The notes below the pieces were generated by a model. That model was not told the DNA's origin and did no database searches. It saw nothing but the letters and a program-made list of their open reading frames with translations. From positions 186,001-250,000 of the forward strand of contig BPKC01000001.1 of NCBI GenBank assembly GCA_026004935.1: 64,000 nucleotides of DNA. Direction: 5' to 3'. Shown piece by piece: positions 50,545 to 58,087 of this stretch. Source of the DNA: Rhodothalassiaceae bacterium (GTDB lineage Bacteria > Pseudomonadota > Alphaproteobacteria > Sphingomonadales > Rhodothalassiaceae). A program made the translations under genes and the position numbers. Within the stretch, counting starts at the first letter, position 1. Every line of letters starts with the position of its first letter.

Positions 50545-51076
50545 CGTCCCGCTTCCCGCCCGGACCCTTGGGAAAGCCGGCAAGCTGGCGCAGCGCCTCG
50601 CCGAGCACCATCGCGCCCGCCACCGCCTGATTGAGCGAGCGGCAGCCCGGGGCGAGCGGGATGCGCACGCGCTCGTCCGCCTGGCGGTGGACCTCCTCCG
50701 GCACGCCGGCCGATTCTCGGCCCAAGAGCAGGACGTCGCCTTTGAGATAGATCAAATCCGTATACGCAGTCCCGGCGCGGGTGGTGAGCAGGACGATGCG
50801 CCGGCCCTCCTCATGCGCCCAGGCGCGAAAGGCCGCCCAGTCCTCATGGTGGATGCGGCAGGCGCGGGGCAGATAGTCGAGGCCCGCGCGGCGCAGCCTG
50901 CGATCCGAGAACACGAAACCGGCCGGCTCGACGATGTGCAGCGGAACCCCCAGACAGGCGCCCAGCCTCAGGAGCGTGCCGGTGTTCTGCGGGATGTCCG
51001 GCTCATAGAGCGCGAGCGCCAGCCGCGCGGGGTTTTCCGCCCGGCCGGATTTCACCTGTGCGCCATCACCCGGCAT
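50516..51076 (-). CDS. trmL: tRNA (cytidine/uridine-34-2'-O)-methyltransferase TrmL
   Basis: 186 residues from ATG 51076; a GTG at 51055 is an alternative that is nearer to the usual 155-180 residue length. The SPOUT fold shows [30 protein letters not shown] and the knot segment [20 protein letters not shown]. TrmL methylates the wobble nucleotide of certain leucine tRNAs. No clear ribosome site separates the two starts. It overlaps hemF downstream. Confidence 0.9.
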   Translation of the reverse strand: MPGDGAQVKSGRAENPARLALALYEPDIPQNTGTLLRLGACLGVPLHIVEPAGFVFSDRRLRRAGLDYLPRACRIHHEDWAAFRAWAHEEGRRIVLLTTRAGTAYTDLIYLKGDVLLLGRESAGVPEEVHRQADERVRIPLAPGCRSLNQAVAGAMVLGEALRQLAGFPKGPGGKRDDDGHRLEEC

Positions 51077-51243
51077 CTCAATCCCCGTGATCCCCGCCCG
51101 CCGGCCTGCGCGGCGGCGATGCCCGCATCCTCCGGCCCCGGTCCGGACCCGGCACCCATGACGGGCCGCGCCCCGCGCCCTTGCCACGGGAGGCCGCCCC
51201 GTGCAAGCCGCCGGGCGCGTCACGGATTTCTTGTAAGGCTACC

Positions 51244-51273
51244 TTGCATTATGTGTCGCCCTCGGCGTAGAAT
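51244..51273 (+). promoter_or_regulatory. Promoter candidate for OsmC-like gene
   Basis: TTGCAT at 51244-51249, an 18-base spacer and TAGAAT at 51268-51273. A start near 51280 would coincide with the GTG of the downstream frame, so the message could be leaderless or use ATG 51301. Confidence 0.45.
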
Positions 51274-51279
51274 CACGGC

Positions 51280-52515
51280 GTGAACCCCCTGCGTGCGGAA
51301 ATGGGCGACGCAGCCATGACACCCACGAGCGAGTCGATCGAAACCCTGGGCTGGCCGCTGGCCTTCGTCCTCCGGTCCGACCGCATCCCGCCGCCGGCGC
51401 GGGCGCCGCAGACGGAAGACGGTACGCGCAGGGTGCGCGTGCTGGGACGGGCGCTTGCCGGCATGCAGAAGCACGCCCTGGTGGACACGGGCGAGGGGGC
51501 CGCCTGGTCCTTTTTCTGCGACGAAGGCCCCTATCTCGACGGCACGGATCTCGCGCCCTTTCCACTCGCCTTCTTTGCCGCCGGCGGCGCGCTCAGCCTC
51601 GCCCGGGCGCTGATGGACCGCCTGGCGGCCGAAGGCATCGCCGCGGACATCCTGAAGGAACCGGCGGTCGACTAACTCTCCAGCATGGAAGGCTCGGCGA
51701 TCCGGGGCAGCATGCGGGCCGGCGCTCTTGATCCGGTCGTGCGCGTGACCGGCGCGCCGGGCAGCGGACCTGAAGATCTGCGCGGCCCTCTGGTCGAGGC
51801 GCTGCTGGCCAGCCCGATCGGGGCGCTCTGGCGCGAGGTGCATGCGAGCCGCTTCTCGGCCAGCCTCAACGGCAGCCCCGTCCCGAGCCGGGCGGAAGCC
51901 TCGGCAGGCGAGGCGGCAGGCGACGATCCGGCAGCGCTGCTTGCCCGCATCACGCCTCCGCCGGCCGGGCCGGATGAACCCGTCATCGCCAAGCTGGCGG
52001 CGGCCGAGAAACTCTTCGGCGTAGAGGGCGGGGCGGGAACCAGTCTGGCGGCCGAACAGAAGCGGCAGCTGCATGTGCGGGCGATCCTGGTCCCCGGCGC
52101 GGACGGTCTGGCGACGGTCCGCACCCAGCTGTTCAAGCCCATCGGCAGCGTCTTCGCCTTCCGCGGCCGGATCGGTCCACACGCAGGCGCGGATGCCGCA
52201 CCGGACGACCTTGCGTATCTGGCGGCCGGCGTCGCCTTCTGCTTTCTCACCCGGATCGGCCGCTATGCCCGGATCGTGAAGCTGCCGCTCGAGCACTATG
52301 CCGTCACCCAGGACATGCCCTGGCAGCCGGCGGATCCGGCGCACCGGCGGCCGGCGGCCGCCGCCCCGGTCCGCACCCGTGTGGTGCTCGAAGGCCCGCT
52401 CGATGAGGAGAAGGCGCGCCGGATCGTGCGGATGGGCGAGCAGACCTGCTTTCTGCACGCGGCCTGCCGGACGCCGCTCAAGCCCCGGCTCTCGGTCCGG
52501 GAGGCCCCGGCCTGA
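51280..52515 (+). pseudogene. Two-domain OsmC family protein, interrupted by in-frame TAA
   Basis: The frame from GTG 51280 (or ATG 51301/51316) to 52515 is continuous except for TAA at 51673-51675. Domain one reads GPYLDGTDLAPFPLAFFAAG before the stop and LSSMEGSAIRGSMRAGALDP after it: the stop lies between the first helix and the next strand of one OsmC fold. Domain two follows (TQLFKPIGSVFAFRG, FCFLTRIGRYARIVKLPLEH and RIVRMGEQTCFLHAACRTPL). The second part has no ribosome site at ATG 51685. Without the stop the product would be about 411 residues. OsmC proteins reduce organic peroxides, but the usual cysteine pair is not obvious here, so activity is uncertain. Confidence 0.7.
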
Positions 52516-52546
52516 ACGACCGGCGACCCCCGGAATCGCCGGCGGA

Positions 52547-54013
52547 TCAGGCGATGCGCCGGCAGACGTTGCGCCACTCGGCGTAGAAGTGGAGCGAGTG
52601 GGCACCGCCCTCGCGGCCGATTCCCGAGGCCTTCATGCCGCCGAAGGCCGTGCGCAGATCCCGCACGCCCCAGCAGTTGACCCACACCACCCCGGCCTCC
52701 AGCCGGGCCGCCACCCGCTCGGCCCGCACGCCGTCGCGACTCCAGACGCTGGCCGTCAGCCCGAAGCGGCTGTCGTTGGCGCGGGCGACCGCTTCCTCCT
52801 CGTCGTCGAATGGCGACAGGTGCACGACGGGCCCGAAGATCTCCTCGCGCAGAACGGGGTGATCGTCAGCGAGTCCCGTGAGCACCGTGGGCGCGAACCA
52901 GTAGCCCTTGTCGAAGGGATGCGGCGCCTCGGCGGGCCCGCCACCGGCGAGCAGCTCGGCCCCCGCCGCGCGCGCCTCATCGACGAAGCGGGCCACCTTG
53001 TCGCGGTGCGCGGCGCTGATGAGCGGCATCAGCCGCGTGGCCTGGTCGCGGGGATCTCCCGGAAGCATCGCCCGCGCCCGGCGGACGAGCGCATCGGCGA
53101 AAGCGCCGAAGGCGGGGCGTTCCACATAGATGCGCTCGTTGCCCACGCACAGCTGCCCGCAGTTGGCGAAGGCGGAGGCGGCGACCTCTCCGGCCGCCGC
53201 TTCGATATCCGCATCCGCGAAGACGATTCCCGGATTCTTGCCGCCGAGCTCGAGCGAGACATCCTTCAGCCCCGCCGCGGCCGCCGCCATGATCCGCACG
53301 CCGGTGGCGCTTTCGCCGGTGAAGGAGACGGCATCCACCCCTTCCGATTCCACTAGCCAGGCGCCGGCGGCATCCGGCCCGAAACCGTTGACGATGTTGA
53401 CGAGTCCGTCCGGCACGCCGGCGGCCTTCATGATTTCGGCCAGGCACAGCGCGCTCGCGGGGGTTTCCTCGGAAGGTTTGATCACCACCGCATTGCCGCA
53501 GGCGAGCGCCGGCGCGAGCTTCCAGGCCAGCAGGATGAGCGGCAGGTTCCAGGGCAGGATCAGCGCGATCACGCCCTTCGGCACCGGGTGCAGCGTGTTG
53601 AGGGCGCGCCCGCCCGCGGGCAGTTCCGTCTCGAAGGCCTCCAGCGGCCAGACCCGGATCAGGCGGGCGAACAGCCGGAACTGCTCGATCGCGCGCGGCA
53701 CCTCCTGAAAGCGCACCTGCGCCCAGGGCTTGCCGGTATCGCGCATCTCGTCCTCGGCCAGCAGATCGGCGGCGCCGTCCATGGCATCGGCGATGCGCTC
53801 CAGCATCCGCGCGCGTTCCTCGACGCTGCGTGCGCGATGGGCGGAAAAGGCCTTGCGCGCGGCCGCCACCGCTTCCTCCACGAGCGCCCGGTCCGCCGCA
53901 TGGACCTCGGCCCAGGGCTCGCCGCGGGCCGGGTCGAAATCGGGAAAGCGGTCCGCGCCCTTCAGCCGCTCCTTTCCCGCGATCCACTGGCCGATGATGC
54001 CGTTGCGGGTCAT
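52547..54013 (-). CDS. Aldehyde dehydrogenase, muconic-semialdehyde type (ALDH8-like)
   Basis: 488 residues. Motifs: LPWNLPLILLAWKLAPALA, KPSEETPASA, ELGGKNPGIV with the general base, and the nucleophile in NCGQLCVGNERIYV near residue 288. The C-terminal VNCWGVRDLRTAFGGMKASG resembles 2-hydroxymuconate and 2-aminomuconate semialdehyde dehydrogenases of aromatic ring cleavage. Other semialdehyde or betaine aldehyde activities are possible. It lies 30 bp downstream of the TRAP permease, so it is probably part of that operon. Confidence 0.9.
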   Translation of the reverse strand: MTRNGIIGQWIAGKERLKGADRFPDFDPARGEPWAEVHAADRALVEEAVAAARKAFSAHRARSVEERARMLERIADAMDGAADLLAEDEMRDTGKPWAQVRFQEVPRAIEQFRLFARLIRVWPLEAFETELPAGGRALNTLHPVPKGVIALILPWNLPLILLAWKLAPALACGNAVVIKPSEETPASALCLAEIMKAAGVPDGLVNIVNGFGPDAAGAWLVESEGVDAVSFTGESATGVRIMAAAAAGLKDVSLELGGKNPGIVFADADIEAAAGEVAASAFANCGQLCVGNERIYVERPAFGAFADALVRRARAMLPGDPRDQATRLMPLISAAHRDKVARFVDEARAAGAELLAGGGPAEAPHPFDKGYWFAPTVLTGLADDHPVLREEIFGPVVHLSPFDDEEEAVARANDSRFGLTASVWSRDGVRAERVAARLEAGVVWVNCWGVRDLRTAFGGMKASGIGREGGAHSLHFYAEWRNVCRRIA

Positions 54014-54043
54014 GGCTGTGCCTCCCGTTCCGTCCTTCCGGGC

Positions 54044-55339
54044 TCATTGCAGAAGCCGCGGCAGCAGGGTCGCAAGACCGGGCCAGAGAACGATGATGCC
54101 CAGTCGCAGCGCGTCGGCGGCAAGATAGGGGGCCGCGGCGCGAAAGACGGCCGCAGCCGGTGCGGCGGCCCCGGCGCCGGCGGTGAACACCGCCAGCCCC
54201 ATGGGCGGCGTAAGCAGGCCGGTGGCGGCGACCGAGGCGAGCGCCGCCCCCCACCACAGCGGCGAGTATCCCAGCGCCTCGACGACGGGCAGCGACAGCG
54301 GCAGGGTCGCCACGATCAGCGCGATCGGCTCCAGCACCATCCCCAGCAGGAGATAGGCCGCCAGCAGCACCACAACGACGGCGACAGGAGGCCAGTCCCG
54401 CCCCGCGACGGCCGCCAGCACCTGCTCGGGCAGACCCGAGAGCGCGAGATAGGTGGAGAAGACGAAGGCCCCGAGCAGCACCGTGAGAATGGCCGCGATT
54501 TCGGCACCCGCCGCGGCCGCCTCCACGCTCCACCCGCCCCGGCGGGCGAGATCCCGGAACCACCAGCAGCAGGCCAGAAACGCACCGAGGGCGGCAACCT
54601 CGAGCGCCGTCATCCATCCGCCGTACAGCAGGCCGAACACGAGAAGGAACAGGCCGAAGAAGACCGCCGTCGCCGTCGGCTCTCCGTGGACGGACCTCCC
54701 CGCCGGTTCATCGCCGCGGCGGCGGGGTGCGGGCCGGGGCGTCGCGAAATGGGCGGCAAGAGCCGCGAGGAGAGTCCCGAGAACGCCCGCGGGCAGGGCG
54801 GCGAGGAACACCTCGCGCACGGGCAGCTGGGCGAAGGCGGCATAGAACACGAGAACGAGCGATGGCGGAATCAGCGTGCTGAGCGAGGCGCCGGCGGCAA
54901 CCAGCGCCGCCGCGCCCGCTTCCGGCAGCCCGGCGGCGATCAGGGCCTCGCGCGCCATCTGGCGCAGCGCGCCGACGCTGGCCAGCACCGAGCCGGATAC
55001 CGCCCCGAGCAGCCCGGCGAAGATCGCGGTGATGACCGCGAGCCGCCGCGGGCGGCTGCCCCCCGCGGCAGCGATGCCGGCGAACGCGCGGGCGGCAAGC
55101 CCCGAGCGGGCGAGCGCGGTCGCCATCAGCAGGAAGAAGGCGGCCATCCACATCGGCTCGCGCGCAAGCACGCCGGCCGTCTCGGCGCCGAGCACGGCGA
55201 AGGCGGCCGCGGGCGAAGCCGTGTGCCAGGCGATGCCGATGAGGCCGGAAAGCGCGAGCGCGACGCCGACCGCAAGCCCCCGCCAGATGGCGAGCAGGGC
55301 GGCGGCCACGACGACGAGATCGACCGCGGAATCCGTCAT
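54044..55339 (-). CDS. dctM: TRAP transporter large permease (DctM family)
   Basis: 431 residues, about 12 hydrophobic segments. The family-typical block ASLSTLIPPSLVLVFYA and the late TGLLTPPMGLAVFTAGAG are present. DctM carries out the sodium-coupled translocation of organic acids delivered by DctP. The start ATG overlaps the dctQ stop (ATGA), indicating coupling. Confidence 0.93.
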   Translation of the reverse strand: MTDSAVDLVVVAAALLAIWRGLAVGVALALSGLIGIAWHTASPAAAFAVLGAETAGVLAREPMWMAAFFLLMATALARSGLAARAFAGIAAAGGSRPRRLAVITAIFAGLLGAVSGSVLASVGALRQMAREALIAAGLPEAGAAALVAAGASLSTLIPPSLVLVFYAAFAQLPVREVFLAALPAGVLGTLLAALAAHFATPRPAPRRRGDEPAGRSVHGEPTATAVFFGLFLLVFGLLYGGWMTALEVAALGAFLACCWWFRDLARRGGWSVEAAAAGAEIAAILTVLLGAFVFSTYLALSGLPEQVLAAVAGRDWPPVAVVVVLLAAYLLLGMVLEPIALIVATLPLSLPVVEALGYSPLWWGAALASVAATGLLTPPMGLAVFTAGAGAAAPAAAVFRAAAPYLAADALRLGIIVLWPGLATLLPRLLQ

Positions 55340-55779
55340 CGTACACCTGCCGGGGTCAGCGCGCGCGCGAGCACGCCAAGGCTCGCAAGCAGGAAGCCGG
55401 GCATGAGCGGCCAGTCGGAGAGGATGCCCCGGCGGGGCGCAAGATCGAGCGCGTAGGCGGCAAGTGCCGCTGCGGCGAGCAGGAACAGAAGCTGCGCCGC
55501 CCGCGTCTGCCAGCCGCGGCTGCGGCCGGTCACGGCAATCTCCGCGCGCGATCCCTGCGGCAGCAGAAGCGCGAGCAGAAGCGGCATCGCCAGCGCGGGC
55601 ACGTCGCCGAAGGCCGGCGCGAACAGCGGCATGCCCAGCTGGCGGGCGAGCGCCTGAAGCACCAGGCAGGCAGCGAGCAGGAAGAGGCCCAGAATCCCCG
55701 TGAGCGCCGCGATCCCGCGCACCCGGTTCGCGATGCGCGCCGCATGGGCCCCGGTATTGCTGCGGCCGGCGGCGGTCAT
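55336..55779 (-). CDS. dctQ: TRAP transporter small permease (DctQ family)
   Basis: 147 residues with four hydrophobic helices (LTGILGLFLLAACLVLQALA, ALAMPLLLALLLP, LLFLLAAAALAAYAL, LMPGFLLASLGVLARAL), the expected topology. It bridges receptor and large permease. The start overlaps the dctP stop and the stop overlaps the dctM start. Sequence is low in charged residues, so family is assigned mainly by position, size and topology. Confidence 0.85.
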   Translation of the reverse strand: MTAAGRSNTGAHAARIANRVRGIAALTGILGLFLLAACLVLQALARQLGMPLFAPAFGDVPALAMPLLLALLLPQGSRAEIAVTGRSRGWQTRAAQLLFLLAAAALAAYALDLAPRRGILSDWPLMPGFLLASLGVLARALTPAGVR

Positions 55780-56774
55780 GGCACGCGACCTCCTTTGTCC
55801 CGGGGACAGGCCGGCGCAGCCAGGGCAAGCCGCATGCCGGGCGGCACGCGCCGCTCCCAGCCCGATACGGGACGAATGATGTCGCCGCGCGAGAGCGCCT
55901 GTTCGCGTGCGGCGGCGGCGGCGCGGCACAGCGCCGCGGCATGGCGGACCGAAAGGTCCCGGCCCGCGTTCCCGTTCACTGCGCCGGCAAGATCATCGGG
56001 CAGCGCCTCCAGCGAGCGGCGGCGCGCGGCCAGGACGGCGACGCTCATACCAAAGGGGCCTTCCAGGTGGACGCGGGACGCCGCCAGCACGCCCGTGGGG
56101 CCGACGGCGTGCCAGCTGAGCAGCGCCCCGTCGATCACCCCGCGTGCCAGCGCATCGCCGAGCTCCATCGGCGCAATCCCGGTGACGGGAATGCCTCCCA
56201 AGGCGGCGACGAGGGCGGCGGTCGCCCGGTCGATGATCCGGATGCGGCGTCCGGCGAGCGAGCCGCCCGGATCGGGAGCTGCCGCGAGATGAAGAACATA
56301 GGGCGGCGAAAAGTAGATGGCGAGCGGGCGCGTTCCCGTACCGGCGGGCCACAGCATGCGCGCCGCTTCATACAGCCGGGCGCTCGCCTCCACCGCATCG
56401 GCGGCATCGATGCGATGCGCCGCATGCTCGAGCGCAGGGAAGCGCCCATGTTCGTATGCGAGGGTGAACCAGCCGACGTCGGCGACACCGGTTCTCACGA
56501 GCCAGTGCTGCTGGCCGGGATCGCGGCCCAGCATGCCGCCGGCAAGAAGCCGCATGCGCAGGCGGCCACCGGTTGCCGCCTCCACCTCCTTCAGCCAGGG
56601 CACGAGCACGGCCCGCACATGGACGACGCGCTCGGAGGCGATGGTCGCCACCCGCAGCTCCGTCACCGCAGCCCGGACGGCCGGGACGGTGGACAGGTGC
56701 AGCGAAAGCGCAATCCCCAGCACGGGGAGCAGCTGCCAGGTGCGCCGCGGCCCTGCCTCGTGTTCATGCGGCAT
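55776..56774 (-). CDS. dctP: TRAP transporter substrate-binding protein (DctP family)
   Basis: 332 residues. A signal peptide (LPVLGIALSLHLSTVPAVRA) leads to a periplasmic two-lobe fold: TELRVATIASERVVHVRAVL, TGGRLRMRLLAGGMLG, GVADVGWFTLAYEHGRFPAL, and the arginine region GRRIRIIDRATAALVAALGG which normally holds the ligand carboxylate. The ligand is probably an organic acid. The start region overlaps the end of the DUF3179 gene by 11 bp. Confidence 0.9.
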   Translation of the reverse strand: MPHEHEAGPRRTWQLLPVLGIALSLHLSTVPAVRAAVTELRVATIASERVVHVRAVLVPWLKEVEAATGGRLRMRLLAGGMLGRDPGQQHWLVRTGVADVGWFTLAYEHGRFPALEHAAHRIDAADAVEASARLYEAARMLWPAGTGTRPLAIYFSPPYVLHLAAAPDPGGSLAGRRIRIIDRATAALVAALGGIPVTGIAPMELGDALARGVIDGALLSWHAVGPTGVLAASRVHLEGPFGMSVAVLAARRRSLEALPDDLAGAVNGNAGRDLSVRHAAALCRAAAAAREQALSRGDIIRPVSGWERRVPPGMRLALAAPACPRDKGGRVP

Positions 56775-57999
56775 CGGATGCGCGAGACCTCCCGCCCGGT
56801 CCGAAGATCCGGCAGCCCGGATGAAAATCCGCCCAGACATACCAGAACATCTTGTTGTAGTGGGGAACGGGCCTGAGAATCCGGCCTGAAAGCGGGCCGG
56901 AGACGGCCTCGCCCCTGACCGTGAACAGGCTGCCCGTCTCCCTTTCGCGCCAGGCGCCGGCCTGCGGGTCGAAGGCAAAGGAAAGAGTGCGGCCGTCGAG
57001 CCGGCGGTCATAGACGGCGATGAAATCACCCTCCTCGTCCGAGAAGATCGCGATGGGCAGTCCGCCCACGGCATCCTCCACCAGCCGGTTTTCGGGAAAG
57101 AGCCCCGCCGGATAGGCGACCGCCTCGCCGTCCGCCTCCACGCCCAGCACGAGGGATTTCATGGGCAGGCGGCGATCCTGCGGATGCTGAAGCGGATAGA
57201 CGATGGTGGGGCTGGCCGGATCGATGACATCGGCGCGGGCCAGCAGTTTCAGATAGAACTGGTCGCGCCACTCGGGATCGCGGTACCAGATCGGCGAATC
57301 CGGGAACAGCTCCGCCCAGCGCTTGAGCGAGACCGAATAGGTCGGCAGCGTCTGGAGTCGCCAGTCGCCCCGGCGGGAGCGATTGTGCATCTGGATCACG
57401 CTGCAGCCCTTGCGCCCCTCGTAGAAGACGAGGTTGTTGGCGATGGCCGCCGTGATCGCGAGATCCGGATCACGGCTGTCCTCGTCCAGCGCGTAGGCGA
57501 TCGAGCTGTGGGCGAGGATGCAATGGCTCATCATGAAGGGCGCCTCGCCCGTGCCCTGGACGACGATGTGCGGCCGGCGGGCGAGGCGGGCGATGAATCC
57601 CCAGGGCCGGCCCGCCGCGTCGATCACGCCGACGACTTCCTCGCCGTCACCGAAGCGCCGACGCGCCTCCTCGGCGCTCAGGAATTTCGGCCGTTTGACC
57701 GGCCGGAAGAGAAAACGGGTGTGCATGAGAAAGCCGAAGACGAGCACGCCGAGGAAGCCGGCCAGTCCCAGCCGGCCCCAGATCGTGATGTCGCCCATCT
57801 GCCACCAGCGCCAGACCGCCAGCGCCGCCGGCAGGAGGGAGGCCGCCAGCACCCAGGGGGCGATGCGGTAGATCAGCCGGGCACCCCAGTCGGTCGCCGC
57901 GATCCGGTTGGTCAGCATCAGGACGCCGAGCGAGCCGGGCAGCACGGCAAGCGCCGCGAGCAGGGCGGCGGAGAGAGCGAGCATGTCCGTCACAGTCAT
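56764..57999 (-). CDS. DUF3179 protein with N-terminal membrane helices
   Basis: 411 residues. Three hydrophobic helices near the N-terminus (MLALSAALLAALAVLPGSL, IAPWVLAASLLPAALAV, LGLAGFLGVLVFGFLM) are followed by a soluble part that matches DUF3179: KSLVLGVEADGEAVAYPAGL, VEDAVGGLPIAIFSDEEG, GRTLSFAFDPQAGAW and the late VSGPLSGRILRPVP with FWYVWADFHPG. DUF3179 proteins often lie next to oxidases or transporters and have no assigned function. Here it is the first gene of the TRAP operon and overlaps dctP. Confidence 0.85.
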   Translation of the reverse strand: MTVTDMLALSAALLAALAVLPGSLGVLMLTNRIAATDWGARLIYRIAPWVLAASLLPAALAVWRWWQMGDITIWGRLGLAGFLGVLVFGFLMHTRFLFRPVKRPKFLSAEEARRRFGDGEEVVGVIDAAGRPWGFIARLARRPHIVVQGTGEAPFMMSHCILAHSSIAYALDEDSRDPDLAITAAIANNLVFYEGRKGCSVIQMHNRSRRGDWRLQTLPTYSVSLKRWAELFPDSPIWYRDPEWRDQFYLKLLARADVIDPASPTIVYPLQHPQDRRLPMKSLVLGVEADGEAVAYPAGLFPENRLVEDAVGGLPIAIFSDEEGDFIAVYDRRLDGRTLSFAFDPQAGAWRERETGSLFTVRGEAVSGPLSGRILRPVPHYNKMFWYVWADFHPGCRIFGPGGRSRASDAA

Positions 58000-58044
58000 C
58001 GCTTGGGCACCCTTTCCACACGGGGGCTGGACGCGGACGGCGGA

Positions 58045-58072
58045 CCCGGGTGACCGGCAGCCGGTCTCCGGG
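58045..58072 (-). terminator. Strong GC hairpin after the TonB receptor gene
   Basis: CCCGG (58045-58049) pairs with CCGGG (58068-58072) and the inner GACCGG (58052-58057) with CCGGTC (58061-58066), around CAG. It lies 16 bases past the receptor stop. A T-run is lacking, so termination may be weak or Rho-assisted. Confidence 0.35.
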
Positions 58073-58087
58073 CCCGCCGCCTGCGCC

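Noticed and set aside
51280-52515. Two independent OsmC genes in one operon
   Set aside because: The stop falls inside one OsmC fold, the frame is the same on both sides, and the second half lacks a ribosome site. I keep some doubt.
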